Counted from the stretch's first letter, positions 7,168-16,629 are shown. The stretch: DNA of 64,000 bases from Bacteroidales bacterium (GCA_016709865.1 JADJLX010000002.1:620001-684000), one strand, 5' to 3'. The notes: a model not told the origin generated them from the sequence alone. Numbers and translations are program-made.

Positions 7168-8835
7168 TTCAAACATTGGTTCACCGGTACAGGCATTCGG
7201 ATAAGGAATCTTGCAAAGCGAAGATAATGTAGCAGCAATATCCGTCATGTTAACTTTACGTGTTACAGTTGCCCTGTTTACTGTCCATCCATACCATATC
7301 AGAGGCACATGAGAATCATATTCATAAGGTGAATTATGATTTGTCACAAAATCAACCTCCTTTTCCACCCAACCCGGATTAAGCGTAACAATAACATCTC
7401 CTGATCGTTGCGGATTAAAATTATTAATGATCCTCTTCAAATTACCGTTTCCGAAATCATTTGCCTCAAATGCATAATACGGATAAGCTGCTGCCACCCC
7501 GGTAAACTGTACCAAAAAACGGGCAACCTTTTTCTGAACCTCTTCAAGAGATAACCTTGCATCTTCGATCAGAGTACGGTTAAGGAACACCTGCCTTTCA
7601 GAATAACCCTTTACCCAGTCACCTTCTCCGTAAACTGCGTTCAGATAACTTCTGAGCAGCTGCAATGCCTGATTTTGTTTGAAATATCCTGCAGGGATGC
7701 GGTTCTTTTCGAGGACAGATGGTATCTCAGAAACACCATGAGCAGATGTGAAATAGATAAGGACATTTCTTTTTCCGATACTGTCATTCAGAAATGATAA
7801 CAGTTCTTTTATCTCATCATCCAGTCTCAGAATGGCATCACCCATCTCAACAGAGGATGGTCCGAATCTGTGTCCAATATTATCAGTTGCAGCATAGCAT
7901 ATTGAAAGATAGTCTGTTACTTCATCCTTTCCTAACTTCTCCTTCTCAATAAGTCTTATTGCAAAATCCGTTGTAAAAGAATTACCAAAGGGAGTCTCAC
8001 GCAGTAATGAGTAATCGGTTTTGGAATTATTGAAACCCTTTGCTCTTATTTTCTTAAGATCATAAGGGAAATAATTCACACCATTAAAACCGGCTTCAAA
8101 CTGATTGGAGTCAGCAAGGCAATCCTTGTATTCAGCAACAGGGTGAAACAGGTTCCATTCGCTGTTAATGTAACCTCCCGAGTAACTCATTGCATTAAAA
8201 TCATTTATCCACACTGGCAACGAATCAACATAATATGTACTGGACATCCATGTTCCGGTAGTATTATCAAGCCAATAAGCCCCGTCAGCAGCATGTCCTG
8301 CTGAAAAAATTGCAGAACTCTCTTTCATTCCTATGCCAAAAACTTTTGCTCCTGTTTTTGTAGCCATCTCCAGCTCATCAGAAAATGTCGAAGCCTGAAG
8401 ATTCACCGGAGAATGTAATCCTGACTCATAACTTCCTCCAACCGGATTTACCTCAATATCCTTTGAACAGTAAATCAGCTCATTTTTCAGGGGAACGTAC
8501 CAGTTGTCTGATGTTATACCATGGAACGATGGTTCTGCTCCCGTTGATATGGTAGCATGGCCAGGGGCTGATTGTGTAAGCATGTATTCAAATGAGGCAT
8601 TTTTAAAATAAGTACCTTCATTAATTAATCTCTTAATTCCGTTCTCGCTTAACCTGTCCCTGAATTTCTCAAGCTGATCGTATTTAAGCTGTTCAACAAC
8701 TATACCTATCACCAGACGGGGCTTATCCGGAGGCAGATATGCACCCTGTCCGGACACTTTAAAAAGTATGGATATCAATAAAATAACAATTGAAAATCTC
8801 TTTATTATCGTTTCTTGATTTTTCATAACTGACAA
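7156..8835 (-). CDS. PafA-like alkaline phosphatase family protein, diverged metal site
   Basis: 559 residues with a signal peptide (IIKRFSIVILLISILFKVSG). The alkaline phosphatase/phosphodiesterase fold is recognised by LVIGIVVEQLKYD, the nucleophile region LTQSAPGHATISTG, TDNIGHRFGP and YDSHVPLIWYGW. In typical PafA-like proteins the first motif has Asp where this has Glu48, and the second-metal motif reads ADHG where this reads SAHG (Ser364). Two metal ligands therefore appear changed. It may have altered or lost hydrolase activity. ATG at 8835 or 8826 are both possible. A consensus promoter lies at 8892-8921. Confidence 0.8.
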   Translation of the reverse strand: MSVMKNQETIIKRFSIVILLISILFKVSGQGAYLPPDKPRLVIGIVVEQLKYDQLEKFRDRLSENGIKRLINEGTYFKNASFEYMLTQSAPGHATISTGAEPSFHGITSDNWYVPLKNELIYCSKDIEVNPVGGSYESGLHSPVNLQASTFSDELEMATKTGAKVFGIGMKESSAIFSAGHAADGAYWLDNTTGTWMSSTYYVDSLPVWINDFNAMSYSGGYINSEWNLFHPVAEYKDCLADSNQFEAGFNGVNYFPYDLKKIRAKGFNNSKTDYSLLRETPFGNSFTTDFAIRLIEKEKLGKDEVTDYLSICYAATDNIGHRFGPSSVEMGDAILRLDDEIKELLSFLNDSIGKRNVLIYFTSAHGVSEIPSVLEKNRIPAGYFKQNQALQLLRSYLNAVYGEGDWVKGYSERQVFLNRTLIEDARLSLEEVQKKVARFLVQFTGVAAAYPYYAFEANDFGNGNLKRIINNFNPQRSGDVIVTLNPGWVEKEVDFVTNHNSPYEYDSHVPLIWYGWTVNRATVTRKVNMTDIAATLSSLCKIPYPNACTGEPMFELFR

Positions 8836-8891
8836 CGAAAATTCTTATAGGAATTATTTAAACAGCTTCTTCTTAATACGGAAGTAAGGTG

Positions 8892-8921
8892 CAAAAATAC
8901 TTGTTTTAATTACAGAACCAA
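8892..8921 (-). promoter_or_regulatory. Consensus promoter of the PafA-like gene
   Basis: On the minus strand TTG (8921-8919), exactly 19 bases, then TATTTTTG (8899-8892), a full match to the Bacteroidota -33/-7 pattern. The start codon is about 50 bases downstream. Confidence 0.75.
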
Positions 8922-8931
8922 ATGAAGGAGA

Positions 8932-10632
8932 TTATTTTATAACCACGAACCTGCCATGCTCTGAAGCTCTGCTATTTATATTAGTAAAAACAACGGAATA
9001 GATACCGGCAGGCAATTTGCTGATATCAATCCTGACAGGAATTCCCGGCTGGGAAAAGGTCTTGAATTCACTCAGAAGCATACCTGTCTGATTAAAGATT
9101 CTGACATTTACAGATCCTGTTGTTATTTCATGGAGTAAGGCTTTTATTTCGCTTTTGGCAGGATTGGGATAAAGAGCAGGAGAGCCAGGTGTTGTAGTGT
9201 CGATACTGCTTGTTCTGGGTTCCATTTCCACAGTCAGGTCAAGTCTCTGTGAGGCCTGCAAAATAAGATCGCTTATCGTAGTGTCTTTATATCCATTAGC
9301 GGAAAATGTAAGGTTCCACGAACCGGGTGAAAGCATTCTTATGAAACTGCCGCTAAGTGTATCTGAATAAACATGAGAACTATCCTTATCATGACCGGTA
9401 ATAAAAACCTTAGCCGGTACACCAGCTGATGTTACTGAGTTGATTGTTTTGCCATGTATTCCATATAATGCATTCTCAAGGTAACCTAGTAATGAACGCC
9501 AGTTATTCTGCCACAGAAGCGATAACTGTGCTGCCGGAGTAACATGAATATCATCAAGTTCAATAGTTACTTCGCGACCCTGTAATTCTGATGTTACAAA
9601 ATCCTGTCTGCCTCCGTAAACCACATACCAGACTGCGCCGCGGGTAACTCCATTATCGAGGAAATTCATATATGCCGGTCCGGAATATACATGAACAGTA
9701 TCTGCATAGGCTCTGCTAATGTTCCGAAACCAGATATCATCAGCATGAAACTTCGATAACCATCTGTCCCATGGATAGTTAACCACTTCCTTACCTGCAT
9801 GAAAGTTGCATGAAAGTACAAACCTGTGGTTACGCATGAACTTAATCATATCGATTGTCTCTTTCTGCTTAACAGTATTCGGGGTAACCGGATCAGGGAA
9901 ATTACGGTTAAGATCATACCCATTGGCATTATACCTGACCGGAGAACTCATCGTATTGCCTGTTTTATATGTGCCGTCAGGATTTGCAAGCGGATTTATC
10001 CAGATTTCGAGATTATCAACAAGATTTTTCACCCTGCTGCTGGTGTTATAATTCTTAAGCAGATAATCTGTGAGACGTAACATAAGAATGAAGCCGCCTG
10101 TCTCATCTCCGTGCATTGTGGAACTATAAAAGACTTCAGGTTCGTCCTCATCAGAAGAGACATTATCAGAAATCTTTATTGCAAATACCTTCTTTCCGTA
10201 AATACTGGTTCCTATTGTCTCAAGCTTACATAATGCGGGGTAAAGTGCAGCAAAGCTCTGCATTATAGAATCATACTGTGTGTAGGATGGATAGGTCTCC
10301 CAGGCCATTGCCTCCTCTAAACTTGCTGAAGAAACTATGCCCTTATGACCGGAATCAAACAGAATATCATAGTTATATTTCTGACTTATAAACCAATCTG
10401 CGGTAATAGGTGATAAACTTACATTTATAGTTTTCCCATCGGCAGACAGAATTGAGACATTGCGTGTCAGGATGTCAATACTTTTTCTGTCGGAGTATGG
10501 TATTGTGACAAGAACCTCGCCTTTTTGCTTAACAATTTCAAGAAGTCGTTTATCATTGTCCGTATTTTGGGAATAGCTCCCCGGCGCCAGGAAGAGTGCA
10601 ATAAACAAAATAAGTATCAAACGCCTTATCAT
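8932..10632 (-). CDS. Secreted M14 zinc carboxypeptidase with T9SS sorting domain
   Basis: 566 residues. After a signal peptide and a propeptide-like region (~22-115) comes an M14 domain (~118-390). Zinc ligands His174 and Glu177 are in MHGDETGG, with His278 in NFHAGKE. The substrate motif YDLNRNFPDP and catalytic Glu358 (EVTIELDD) are present. A carboxypeptidase regulatory-like beta domain follows, then a type A T9SS C-terminal domain starting at YPNPAKSE and ending in FVVIK. It probably trims C-terminal residues from extracellular peptides. Seven bases separate it from ychF, suggesting cotranscription. Confidence 0.9.
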   Translation of the reverse strand: MIRRLILILFIALFLAPGSYSQNTDNDKRLLEIVKQKGEVLVTIPYSDRKSIDILTRNVSILSADGKTINVSLSPITADWFISQKYNYDILFDSGHKGIVSSASLEEAMAWETYPSYTQYDSIMQSFAALYPALCKLETIGTSIYGKKVFAIKISDNVSSDEDEPEVFYSSTMHGDETGGFILMLRLTDYLLKNYNTSSRVKNLVDNLEIWINPLANPDGTYKTGNTMSSPVRYNANGYDLNRNFPDPVTPNTVKQKETIDMIKFMRNHRFVLSCNFHAGKEVVNYPWDRWLSKFHADDIWFRNISRAYADTVHVYSGPAYMNFLDNGVTRGAVWYVVYGGRQDFVTSELQGREVTIELDDIHVTPAAQLSLLWQNNWRSLLGYLENALYGIHGKTINSVTSAGVPAKVFITGHDKDSSHVYSDTLSGSFIRMLSPGSWNLTFSANGYKDTTISDLILQASQRLDLTVEMEPRTSSIDTTTPGSPALYPNPAKSEIKALLHEITTGSVNVRIFNQTGMLLSEFKTFSQPGIPVRIDISKLPAGIYSVVFTNINSRASEHGRFVVIK

Positions 10633-10639
10633 AAATACT

Positions 10640-11737
10640 TTATACGTTAAACCTTATATGCAGGATATCACCATCTTCAACAATATAATTTTTTCCTTCA
10701 ACATAAAATTTGCCTGCTTCCTTACATGCATGCTCTGATCCAAGTCTGATAAAATCATTATACTTCATAACCTCTGCACGGATAAAGCCCCTTTCAAGAT
10801 CGCTGTGAATTACACCGGCTGCCTGAGGCGCTGTCATTCCGGTTTTTATGGTCCACGCCCTGATCTCCATAGGTCCGACTGTGAAAAAGGTCTGCAGATT
10901 CAGCATTTTATATGCTGCTCTGACAAGTTTATCAACCCCCGGTTCTGTGAGTCCTGCATCCTTAAGAAACGCCAGACGGTCTTCTTTGTTCTCCAGTTCG
11001 GCAATTTCTGCCTCTATCGCTCCTGCAATTACAAGTATCTCAGCATCTTTGCCCTTGAGAAATTCTTTTACCCTTTCTACATAGCTGTTACCGCTGATGG
11101 CTGATTTTTCATCAACGTTGCATACATAGATCACTGGTTTTATTGTAAGAAGAAAGAGATCATCAATATACTTTCTGTCTTCATCGCGAATTTCAAGTGT
11201 GCGTGCATTGTTAAAGTTTTCAAAATGATCTTTGAAACGTGTCAGCACTTCCAAACCCTGTTTAGCATCCTTATCCCCTGTTTTTGCAGCTCTTTCAAGT
11301 TTCTGCATTTTCTTTTCTACCGACTCAAGGTCTTTTACCTGTAACTCAAGATCAATTGTTTCAAGATCCCTTACCGGATCAACCGAGCCATCAATATGCG
11401 GAAGTAATTCATCATCAAAGCATCTCAGCACATGAATAAGGGCATCGGTGTTTCGGATATCGCCCAGAAACTTATTTCCTACTCCCTCCCCTTTGTTAGA
11501 TCCTTTAGCCAAACCTGGAATGTCTACAATCTCGACTGTTACATGAACAATCCTGTCGGTAACCTGATGTTTTTCAAGCTCATACAGCCTTGGATCGGGA
11601 ACCTGCACAACACCCATATTTGATTTGGTTGCACTATAGGCAAAAGCGGTAGTTTCACCCTTTGTATTTGAAATACAGTTAAATATTGTTGTTTTACCAA
11701 CATTCGTTATCCCAATTATCCCACATTGTAAAGCCAT
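10640..11737 (-). CDS. ychF: Redox-regulated ATPase YchF (OBG family)
   Basis: 365 residues. The P-loop is GITNVGKTT (9-17), followed by the effector region TKSNMGVVQVPD, the switch motif DIPGLAKGSNKGEG and a C-terminal TGS domain. YchF/Ola1 prefers ATP and associates with ribosomes and stress responses. Length and domains are standard. An exact TAAATTTG -7 element lies 26 bases upstream of the ATG. Confidence 0.95.
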   Translation of the reverse strand: MALQCGIIGITNVGKTTIFNCISNTKGETTAFAYSATKSNMGVVQVPDPRLYELEKHQVTDRIVHVTVEIVDIPGLAKGSNKGEGVGNKFLGDIRNTDALIHVLRCFDDELLPHIDGSVDPVRDLETIDLELQVKDLESVEKKMQKLERAAKTGDKDAKQGLEVLTRFKDHFENFNNARTLEIRDEDRKYIDDLFLLTIKPVIYVCNVDEKSAISGNSYVERVKEFLKGKDAEILVIAGAIEAEIAELENKEDRLAFLKDAGLTEPGVDKLVRAAYKMLNLQTFFTVGPMEIRAWTIKTGMTAPQAAGVIHSDLERGFIRAEVMKYNDFIRLGSEHACKEAGKFYVEGKNYIVEDGDILHIRFNV

Positions 11738-11762
11738 CAGAGCAGATTATTTTGTTAAGGTG

Positions 11763-11770
11763 CAAATTTA
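11763..11770 (-). promoter_or_regulatory. -7 box of ychF
   Basis: The minus strand reads TAAATTTG followed by CA, an exact TAnnTTTG match. No TTG at the ideal -33 spacing. Confidence 0.5.
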
Positions 11771-11807
11771 TCACAAAAAACATGGAACATTATGATATTC
11801 TGATTTT

Positions 11808-11918
11808 TTTTGCCACCAAGGCACTAAGACGCCAAGGTACACAAAGCTAATACGAATAATTCTTCTGGTGATACTTTGTGACTTCGTGACTTCGTAACTT
11901 CGTGTCTTGGTGGCAAAA
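11808..11918. repeat. Foldback element with CACTAAGACGCC / CTTCGTGACTTCGT iterations
   Basis: The ends are a perfect 13-base inverted repeat: TTTTGCCACCAAG (11808-11820) and CTTGGTGGCAAAA (11906-11918). The left arm continues with GGCACTAAGACGCCAAGG. The right arm holds three iterations of ACTTCGTG. It has the size and outline of a MITE-like foldback, but no target-site duplication is clear. It lies between divergent ychF and the sigma-factor gene. Confidence 0.65.
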
Positions 11919-11944
11919 TTTTTTTTCCTATCGAAAACCTGGAT

Positions 11945-11952
11945 TATCTTTA
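11945..11952 (+). promoter_or_regulatory. Possible -7 box of the sigma-factor gene
   Basis: TATCTTTA matches TAnnTTTG at seven of eight positions and is about 40 bases before the TTG start. No -33 TTG is present. Confidence 0.3.
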
Positions 11953-11992
11953 AACCTTTTAATATATACTTCATCTAAGAGTAAAATCTGAA

Positions 11993-12544
11993 TTGCAATT
12001 GAGTAATCTTAAGCCTGTCGATAATATTGCTGATTTACTTAAGACCGATCTGAATAAGGGATTCCGGCTTTTAGTTGAGAAATACAGCTCAAAACTGTAT
12101 TGGCATATCCGCCGGCTGGTAATACTGCACGAAGATGCAGATGATGCCCTTCAGAATACTTTCATAAATGCATGGAGAAGTATTGGTGATTTCAGGAGCG
12201 AAAGCTCGCTTTACACATGGCTTTATACGATTGCAACAAATGAAGCCCTTACTCTTATCAACAAAAGAAAGAGGAACTCTGCGATATCAATCGACGACCT
12301 TGGGAGCTACTTTGAGAATTCCCATGAGGGTAATACCTGGTTCGATGGAGATGAAGCGCAAATAAAACTACAGAATGCTATACTCAAACTTCCTGACAAA
12401 CAACGAATTGTATTTAACCTTAAATACTTTGATGAAATGACATATGAGGATATGAGCAAAGTGCTTAAGACTTCAGAAGGAGCGCTCAAGGCATCTTACC
12501 ATCATGCAGTAAAAAAGATTGAAAAAATCCTTGAAGAAGATTAA
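11993..12544 (+). CDS. ECF-type RNA polymerase sigma factor
   Basis: 183 residues. Sigma-70 region 2 runs from about 20 to 90 (HEDADDALQNTFINAWRSIG, then LYTWLYTIATNEAL). Region 4 is at 125-180 (LPDKQRIVFNLKYFDEMTYE, then a helix-turn-helix). The frame has no ATG: an in-frame stop is at 11960-11962 and the first start is TTG at 11993, with another TTG at 11999. It is followed by a one-helix membrane protein and a small secreted protein, the usual arrangement for an ECF sigma under anti-sigma control. Confidence 0.88.
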   Translation: MQLSNLKPVDNIADLLKTDLNKGFRLLVEKYSSKLYWHIRRLVILHEDADDALQNTFINAWRSIGDFRSESSLYTWLYTIATNEALTLINKRKRNSAISIDDLGSYFENSHEGNTWFDGDEAQIKLQNAILKLPDKQRIVFNLKYFDEMTYEDMSKVLKTSEGALKASYHHAVKKIEKILEED

Positions 12545-12576
12545 ACCTTTTTAATTTCTGACTATCTAAATAAAAG

Positions 12577-12999
12577 ATGAAAAAGTTAAATGACATACCG
12601 GGGAAAAGTCCTTTTAAAGTACCTGAAAACTATTTCGAAGAGGTAAACAGAAAAATTCTTACTGACACTTCTGACAAAATACAGGTAATAAAAAATGGTG
12701 GTTTGCTGATCAGATTCAGACCGTATCTGGCCATTGCAGCATCTATAGCAGGTTTTATTATTATTACTTATACTGCTGTTAATTTATTAACAGCAAAAAA
12801 ACAAATTCTGAATATCTCTGAAATTGTGTCTGAAGGGAGTCCCGAATTGTATATTAATGATATAGATCTGTATTCTCTTGAAGAAAATGCAGCTCTCTCA
12901 TCCACCTCAGAAATGGAATCAGGTATAAGTAATGAGGAGATTATTGATTATCTTATCTCCGAAAACATTGATATAAATGATATTTTTGAACAATTATAA
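12577..12999 (+). CDS. Putative membrane anti-sigma factor
   Basis: 140 residues. The N-terminal ~45 are probably cytoplasmic and contain FKVPENYFEEVNRKIL, a motif common before the membrane helix in Bacteroidota proteins linked to ECF sigmas. One transmembrane segment follows (YLAIAASIAGFIIITYTAV), then an acidic periplasmic tail. No zinc-binding HxxxCxxC motif is present, so it is not a canonical ZAS anti-sigma. Assignment rests on position 32 bases after the sigma gene and on topology. Confidence 0.55.
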   Translation: MKKLNDIPGKSPFKVPENYFEEVNRKILTDTSDKIQVIKNGGLLIRFRPYLAIAASIAGFIIITYTAVNLLTAKKQILNISEIVSEGSPELYINDIDLYSLEENAALSSTSEMESGISNEEIIDYLISENIDINDIFEQL

Positions 13000-13009
13000 A
13001 CAGTGAATC

Positions 13010-13474
13010 ATGAAAAAAGGATTATCAATACTGTTAATTTTTCTGTTCGCCCCTTTAGTTAAGATCTCAGCCCAGGGTCAGAATCTTGAGAAATTAAATG
13101 CCTATAAGATCGGATTCTTTACAAAGAAACTTGATCTCAGTTCCGCCGAAGCAGAAAAGTTCTGGCCTGTATATAATGATTACCAGGATCAAAAGACCAG
13201 GATTCAGTTTGAAAGAAATATGATAATCAGAAAATTCAATCAAAGCGCAGGCACTCTCTCCGACAGCCAGCTAAGTGAAATGGGAGACAAACTTGCTGCT
13301 ACAATTGTTCAGGAATCGGCTCTGGCAGTTACTTTTCATAACAAGCTGAAGGAGGTATTCCCCCCGGCAAAGGTTATCAGATTTTATCAGGCTGAAAATC
13401 AGTACAAAGTCCAGCTTTTAAATGAATTGCAGGGCAGGCAGCAACAAAGGTTAAATCCCGGAAGCGATCTATAG
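13010..13474 (+). CDS. Spy/CpxP-like small secreted protein
   Basis: 154 residues with a signal peptide (MKKGLSILLIFLFAPLVKISAQG). The mature part is helical and charged: LDLSSAEAEKFWPVYNDYQ, then long helices with LSEMGDKLA. This resembles periplasmic LTXXQ/Spy-like chaperones or sensors often encoded after ECF sigma/anti-sigma pairs. It begins 10 bases after the preceding gene. The stop overlaps the convergent hutH stop by six bases. Specific function is not known. Confidence 0.6.
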   Translation: MKKGLSILLIFLFAPLVKISAQGQNLEKLNAYKIGFFTKKLDLSSAEAEKFWPVYNDYQDQKTRIQFERNMIIRKFNQSAGTLSDSQLSEMGDKLAATIVQESALAVTFHNKLKEVFPPAKVIRFYQAENQYKVQLLNELQGRQQQRLNPGSDL

Positions 13475-14959
13475 GTTAACCTTATAACTCCTGATGAACT
13501 CCACTGATTTGGCAATCTCACCATACATTACTTTATCGTCATTAATAAATGGTACGGTTTTTCTGTATGATTTTACCAGATCTTCAATGAAGTCTGAAGA
13601 TTTGAGGGGCCTTCTGAACTCAAATGCCTGAATGGCAGTAAACAACTCAATTGCAAGTATCCTTTCAAGGTTGTCCGCTACCCTTAATAATCTGGTTGCT
13701 CCGTTTGCTCCCATACTTACATGGTCTTCCTGCTCATTAGAGGAGGGAATTGAATCAACTGAAGTTGGTGTACAGAGCTGTTTATTCTGGCTTACAATTG
13801 ATGCAGCAGTATATTGCGGGATCATGAATCCGCTGTTCAGGCCCGGATTTGCAACAAGAAATTCGGGCATATCCCTTTGTCCGGCAATTAACCGGTAAAC
13901 CCTTCTCTCCGAAATGCTTCCAAGTTCTGCAAGTGCGATCGCAAGATAATCGAAAATGAGGGCCAGAGGCTGACCATGAAAATTGCCTCCCGAGACAATC
14001 AGATCTTCTTCCGGGAAAATTGTCGGATTGTCTGTAACAGAATTAACTTCCGTAACAATAACTGATTTGGCATAGCTTATCGCATCCTTGCTGGCCCCGT
14101 GTACCTGGGGTATACAACGGAAAGAGTAAGGATCCTGAATATGTTCTTTGTATTGCGAAAAGATCTCGCTTCCCTTTAACATTTCCCTTATCGCCCTTGC
14201 GGTAGCCAGTTGTCCCTTATGCGGCCTGATAGTATGGACTATCTCAAAAAACGGGTCGGGTCTTCCATTGTATGCTTCCAGCGAAACTGCTGAAGCAATG
14301 TCGGCGAACAATGAAAGCCTCTCAGCCATAGAAATAATATAAACGCCATAGGAAGCCATGAACTGTGTCCCGTTAAGAAGAGCAAGCCCCTCTTTTGATT
14401 TGAGTTCGACAGGTGACCATCCGAATTTTTTAAGGATAACTTCCGATTCACAGGTTTCCCCCTTGTATGTCACCTCTCCCATACCAAGCAATGGCAGTAC
14501 AAGGTGAGCAAGAGGCGCCAGATCGCCCGATGCACCCAGGGAGCCCTGCTCATAAATGACGGGAGAGATTCCTTCGTTGAAGAAATCTATCAACCTCTGT
14601 ACAGTCTCAATCTGAACACCCGATTTTCCAAGACTCAGGGCATGTATCTTCAGAAGAAGCATTAATCGTACAATCTCCTCTTTTACAACAGGTCCGGTTC
14701 CACAGGCGTGCGACATAACGAGATTTTCCTGAAGCTTATTCAGCTGATCGCTGCTGATTGTTTTCTTATGCAGCGAACCGAAACCGGTTGTGATCCCATA
14801 AATTGGCGTTTTATTGTTCTCCAGTTTATGGTCGAGGTACGTCCTGCATGAGTTTATAAGAACTGCTGATTCCTTTGAAAGTGAAAGTTTTCCACCTTTA
14901 TTCAGAATATCCCAGAGTGTTTCAAGAGCAAGATTTTCAGGTGAAATATTGAAGTTCAT
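13469..14959 (-). CDS. hutH: Histidine ammonia-lyase
   Basis: 496 residues of the aromatic amino acid lyase family. The autocatalytic MIO triad Ala-Ser-Gly is at 143-145 in GSLGASGDLAPLAHL. The catalytic Tyr region ITTGFGSLH is near residue 56-64. It deaminates L-histidine to urocanate and ammonia, the first step of histidine breakdown. It lies 42 bases after hisS on the same strand, with no hutU, hutI or ftcD in the window. HAL is the best call; the tyrosine/phenylalanine alternatives cannot be excluded from sequence alone. Confidence 0.88.
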   Translation of the reverse strand: MNFNISPENLALETLWDILNKGGKLSLSKESAVLINSCRTYLDHKLENNKTPIYGITTGFGSLHKKTISSDQLNKLQENLVMSHACGTGPVVKEEIVRLMLLLKIHALSLGKSGVQIETVQRLIDFFNEGISPVIYEQGSLGASGDLAPLAHLVLPLLGMGEVTYKGETCESEVILKKFGWSPVELKSKEGLALLNGTQFMASYGVYIISMAERLSLFADIASAVSLEAYNGRPDPFFEIVHTIRPHKGQLATARAIREMLKGSEIFSQYKEHIQDPYSFRCIPQVHGASKDAISYAKSVIVTEVNSVTDNPTIFPEEDLIVSGGNFHGQPLALIFDYLAIALAELGSISERRVYRLIAGQRDMPEFLVANPGLNSGFMIPQYTAASIVSQNKQLCTPTSVDSIPSSNEQEDHVSMGANGATRLLRVADNLERILAIELFTAIQAFEFRRPLKSSDFIEDLVKSYRKTVPFINDDKVMYGEIAKSVEFIRSYKVNL

Positions 14960-15001
14960 CAGATTTTTGTTTTAGGTTGAATTTCAAGCAATCATTAAAG
15001 A

Positions 15002-16378
15002 TCAGGAACCAAGCTCATTCTTTATAAATGAACTTAAATCATCAACAGACATCTTTTTCTGTTCACCGGTAGACATTACCTTAACAGTTACAGATCTGGT
15101 TTTTATTTCATCTTCTCCGGCAATTATAATATACGGTATCTTTCTGGAATCGGCATAGGACATCTGCTTCTTTAACTTTACCGCATCAGGATAAAGCTCA
15201 CATCGGATACCCATCATACGCAGCTGATCTAGGATACTGATGGCATAAAGAGATTCATTATCCCCGAAATTTACAAACAGCACTTCTGTAGCTGAGACTT
15301 TTAAATGCTCAAAAAGACCGAGCTGATTCATCACATCATATATCCTATCGGCACCGAAAGAGACCCCGACGCCGGAAACACCTTCCATTCCAAATACTCC
15401 GGTAAGATTATCATACCGGCCTCCTCCACAGATACTTCCTATACTTACATCTTTAGATTTAACTTCAATAATTGCTCCGGTATAATAGTTCAGGCCTCTA
15501 GCGAGAGTAAGATCAAGTTCTACCTGACAATTCATATGAGAGCTCTCAATGTATTTAAACAGAGTAGTAAGCTCCGCTATTCCTTTCATGCCTGCTTCAG
15601 AGGTTGCCAGGAGATGACTTAATTTTTCAAGTTTTACAGCTGTGTTACCGCTAAGTTCGAGAAGAGGTTTAAGAGCTGCAATTGCCTGAGCAGAAAGACC
15701 TTTGGAAATCAATTCCGCATTAACAGCATCTATTCCTATTTTGTCAATTTTGTCAATGGCTACAGTTATATCGGTAATTCTCTCAGCCTCACCTATAAAA
15801 TCTGCAATACCGGATAAGACTTTCCTGTTATTGACTTTTATAACGACAGAGACGTTCAGCTTGCCAAAGATCTCATCAATAATCTTTATTAGTTCGTATT
15901 CATTTAATAATGAGTCACTGCCGATTACATCAACATCGCACTGAAAGAACTCACGGTACCTTCCTTTTTGTGGTCTGTCGGCTCTCCATACCGGCTGAAT
16001 CTGGTACCTCTTGAACGGGAAAGTTATTTCATCCCTGTGCTGAACCACATATCTGGCGAAGGGCACTGTAAGGTCATATCTCAGGCCTTTTTCGCACATC
16101 TTTGAAGAGAGTCTTGCTCCTTCGCGCTTAAGCAGCTCTTCATCATTAACTGAAGATAAGAAATCACCCGAATTTAAGATTCTGAACAACAACTTATCAC
16201 CCTCCTCTCCGTACTTTCCCATAAGGGTTGTAAGGTTCTCCATGGCAGGAGTCTCGATAGGCTGATAACCGTACAATCTGAATACCTGTTTGATTGTTTC
16301 AAAAATATATTCACGTCTCAGCATCTCCTCTGTTGAGAAATCGCGGGTTCCTTTAGGAATGGATGGTTTTGAGGACAT
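15002..16378 (-). CDS. hisS: Histidine--tRNA ligase
   Basis: 458 residues, a class II synthetase. Motif 1 lies in the N-terminal region, motif 2 is around [16 protein letters not shown], and the histidine-specific motif is [15 protein letters not shown]. Motif 3 is near [14 protein letters not shown]. The C-terminal anticodon-binding domain spans about 365-455. It charges tRNA-His and is essential. The downstream neighbour on the same strand is hutH. An A-rich repeat and a GTAGAGACGCC repeat lie upstream. Confidence 0.96.
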   Translation of the reverse strand: MSSKPSIPKGTRDFSTEEMLRREYIFETIKQVFRLYGYQPIETPAMENLTTLMGKYGEEGDKLLFRILNSGDFLSSVNDEELLKREGARLSSKMCEKGLRYDLTVPFARYVVQHRDEITFPFKRYQIQPVWRADRPQKGRYREFFQCDVDVIGSDSLLNEYELIKIIDEIFGKLNVSVVIKVNNRKVLSGIADFIGEAERITDITVAIDKIDKIGIDAVNAELISKGLSAQAIAALKPLLELSGNTAVKLEKLSHLLATSEAGMKGIAELTTLFKYIESSHMNCQVELDLTLARGLNYYTGAIIEVKSKDVSIGSICGGGRYDNLTGVFGMEGVSGVGVSFGADRIYDVMNQLGLFEHLKVSATEVLFVNFGDNESLYAISILDQLRMMGIRCELYPDAVKLKKQMSYADSRKIPYIIIAGEDEIKTRSVTVKVMSTGEQKKMSVDDLSSFIKNELGS

Positions 16379-16385
16379 ATTATCA

Positions 16386-16434
16386 GGATAAAGGATAAAA
16401 GATAAAAGAACAAAGACAAAAGTATAAAAGATAA
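16386..16434. repeat. AAAAGAY-type A-rich tandem phrase
   Basis: Degenerate iterations of ATAAAAG/ACAAAAG just upstream of the hisS start. The same family recurs as AAAAGAC units at 55455-55490. It may also act as an A-rich 5' leader. Confidence 0.4.
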
Positions 16435-16471
16435 CCAGAATCTAAAAGGGAGAAATGCAGATTGGGTCAAA

Positions 16472-16610
16472 ACATGTAGAGACGCCATGCCTGGCGTCTA
16501 AGATTGATATAACACATGTAGAGACGCCCTGCCTGGCGTCTAAGATTGATATAAAAACAAGCAGAGATCTGTATAAAAATAAGCAGAGACGCCATGCATG
16601 GCGTCTCTAC
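16472..16610. repeat. GTAGAGACGCC palindromic repeat, three copies
   Basis: Two nearly identical 42-base units start at 16472 and 16514. Each has ACATGTAGAGACGCC, then GCCTGGCGTC, then AAGATTGATATAA. A third, diverged unit holds the perfect 24-base palindrome at 16585-16608 (AGAGACGCCATG and its complement). Each unit can fold into a short hairpin. The copies accumulated without spacers of constant length, so this is not a CRISPR array. It lies between ppk2 (ending at 16630) and hisS. Confidence 0.75.
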
Positions 16611-16629
16611 AAATAAATTTCCTGATTAA

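Noticed and set aside
11808..11918. Insertion sequence remnant
   Set aside because: It has terminal inverted repeats but no transposase trace and no clear target duplication, so it is listed only as a foldback repeat.
16472..16610. CRISPR array
   Set aside because: Only three degenerate palindromic units, no unique spacers of constant size and no cas genes.
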